The notes under the pieces are model-generated. The model saw only the letters and a list, made by a program, of their open reading frames with translations. It did not search any database and was not told the DNA's origin. Position numbers and translations under genes: made by a program. A DNA stretch of 7,270 bases from Pseudomonadota bacterium (GTDB lineage Bacteria > Pseudomonadota > Alphaproteobacteria > Rhizobiales > Aestuariivirgaceae). The stretch covers positions 1 to 7,270 of the forward strand of contig JAEKFU010000623.1 of assembly GCA_016522385.1 (NCBI GenBank). The letters run 5' to 3'. Numbering within the stretch: position 1 is the first letter of the stretch; every line of letters begins with the position of its first letter. Below, one piece after another: positions 6,406 to 7,270 of this stretch.

Positions 6406-7270
6406 CAGTCCGCGTCCGCGGCGCCGTCGAACTTGCCGGCCGTGCCCAGCCTGAACAGGCCGAAGAAATCGGCGAAGGTCATGCTTTCCTCGCGGCGTTC
6501 GAAAATGATCGTCGCCGGCAGGCCGGGCTTGAACAACCGGCGGATTTCGGCGCTGGTCAGATCGCGGAATTTGAGCACGATGATGGCCGAGCGGTCCTTG
6601 GGGCCGCGCCACTCGTAACGGCTATTCATCTCTTCGATATAGCCGCTGGTGCGGTCGACGCTCTCAACGACGATGTCGGCACGGACGTCGATCGATGGGA
6701 AATAGGCGATCGCTTCATCGCCGAGGCCGATCTGCAGCGCTTCTTCCTGGGTGAGAAAGGCGTGGATCTTGCGGGCCGAGTCACACTCGAACAAGGCGAT
6801 CTTTTCACCGCGTTTGACGCTGCTCGACACGTCTTTGAGATACTTGACGATGCGGCCGTTCTTCGGCGCCTCGAGCACCAGCCGCCGCTTGAACTGCAAG
6901 AGCACGCGGCGTTCCTTTTCCGCCAGGGCGATTTCATCGAGTGTCAAGTCAAGTGCGGCTTTCAGTTCCTGCAGGCGGCCATCAAATTTCTCACCGGTGA
7001 AATACCGGCCTCTTGCGATGCTGGAGCGGACCAGCCGGATCTGGCGCAGCTTGGAGTACGTCGCCTCAAGCTCGGTGGCGACCTCCAGGAACGCGTTGCG
7101 CTTTTCGTCGATCACCATCGGTGTGGAATGCCCCCGGTCCAGCAAATGTTCGTAGCGCAGCTGCTGCACGCGGGCGAGCGCCTTGCGCTCACGCAGATTG
7201 CTAACCTGCTGGGCGAGCGCGCCGGCCCGGGCATCAGCCAGCGCTGCATAGTCGGCCATCTTTTCCTTTT
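6405..7270 (-). CDS. Alg44-like HlyD-family periplasmic adaptor, N-terminus outside window
   Basis: C-terminal 287 or so residues of a membrane-fusion/adaptor protein expected to partner Alg8 in the synthase complex. Counting from the ATG at 7259: a long charged alpha-helical coiled-coil hairpin (about 1-125), the second half of a lipoyl/barrel-sandwich domain (LEAPKNGRIVKYLKD, then VKRGEKIALFE, 129-158), and a beta-barrel region (about 161-257) with FKPGLPATIIFERREE. The first lipoyl half and a membrane anchor must lie upstream, so I treat the gene as cut by the edge, although AAGGAAAAG before the 7259 ATG mimics a ribosome binding site; the upstream codons (K-E-K) are also open. In Pseudomonas, Alg44 carries an N-terminal PilZ domain that binds cyclic-di-GMP; whether this protein has one cannot be seen. 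It is coupled to alg8 by TGATG. A generic HlyD-like exporter subunit is the alternative, but the fusion to the alg8 operon favours a polysaccharide role. Confidence 0.85.
   Translation of the reverse strand, partial: KEKMADYAALADARAGALAQQVSNLRERKALARVQQLRYEHLLDRGHSTPMVIDEKRNAFLEVATELEATYSKLRQIRLVRSSIARGRYFTGEKFDGRLQELKAALDLTLDEIALAEKERRVLLQFKRRLVLEAPKNGRIVKYLKDVSSSVKRGEKIALFECDSARKIHAFLTQEEALQIGLGDEAIAYFPSIDVRADIVVESVDRTSGYIEEMNSRYEWRGPKDRSAIIVLKFRDLTSAEIRRLFKPGLPATIIFERREESMTFADFFGLFRLGTAGKFDGAADAD

Noticed and set aside
6406..6612. Upstream extension of alg8 to ATG 6612 (609 residues)
   Set aside because: The extra 69 residues overlap the adaptor gene in another frame, are arginine/proline-rich and unlike Alg8; the TGATG overlap at 6403-6407 gives the natural start.

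Overview
The window is a compact, entirely minus-strand locus from a GC-rich proteobacterium. The style (coupled genes, GC-rich third codon positions, a hybrid PAS kinase next to a sigma-54 regulator) suggests an alphaproteobacterium, but no 16S or other taxonomic marker is present and this assignment is an inference. It holds part of an alginate-type (mannuronan) exopolysaccharide cluster plus a two-gene phosphorelay. Five genes are visible, two of them cut by the window edges.

In transcription order (right to left): (1) the C-terminal part of an HlyD-fold, Alg44-like periplasmic adaptor (7270 to 6405, N-terminus outside the window); (2) alg8, the membrane glycosyltransferase that polymerises GDP-mannuronate (6405 to 4783), joined to the first gene by a TGATG stop/start overlap; (3) a 167-bp gap carrying regulatory sequence; (4) algD, GDP-mannose 6-dehydrogenase (4615 to 3194), followed by a clear intrinsic terminator; (5) a 237-bp gap containing that terminator and the leader of the next operon; (6) a soluble hybrid histidine kinase, PAS-HisKA-HATPase-REC-Hpt (2956 to 989); (7) six bases later, a LuxO-like sigma-54-dependent response regulator (982 to 1, C-terminal DNA-binding domain outside the window).

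How the genes fit together: AlgD makes GDP-mannuronic acid in the cytoplasm. Alg8 polymerises and exports it across the inner membrane, and the adaptor protein links the synthase to the periplasm. The kinase and regulator form a complete His-Asp-His-Asp relay in two polypeptides.

The most interesting signal is in the alg8-algD gap. A GG-N10-GC sigma-54 promoter candidate lies just upstream of algD. About 130 bp upstream of its predicted transcription start is a 13-bp dyad matching 12 of 13 positions of the LuxO operator consensus as I recall it (TTGCA-WWW-TGCAA). An AT-rich, IHF-like segment lies between them. With a LuxO-like activator encoded one operon downstream, this suggests a local sigma-54 circuit in which the phosphorelay controls the committed precursor step of the polysaccharide. 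The sequence supports the parts; the circuit itself is inferred.
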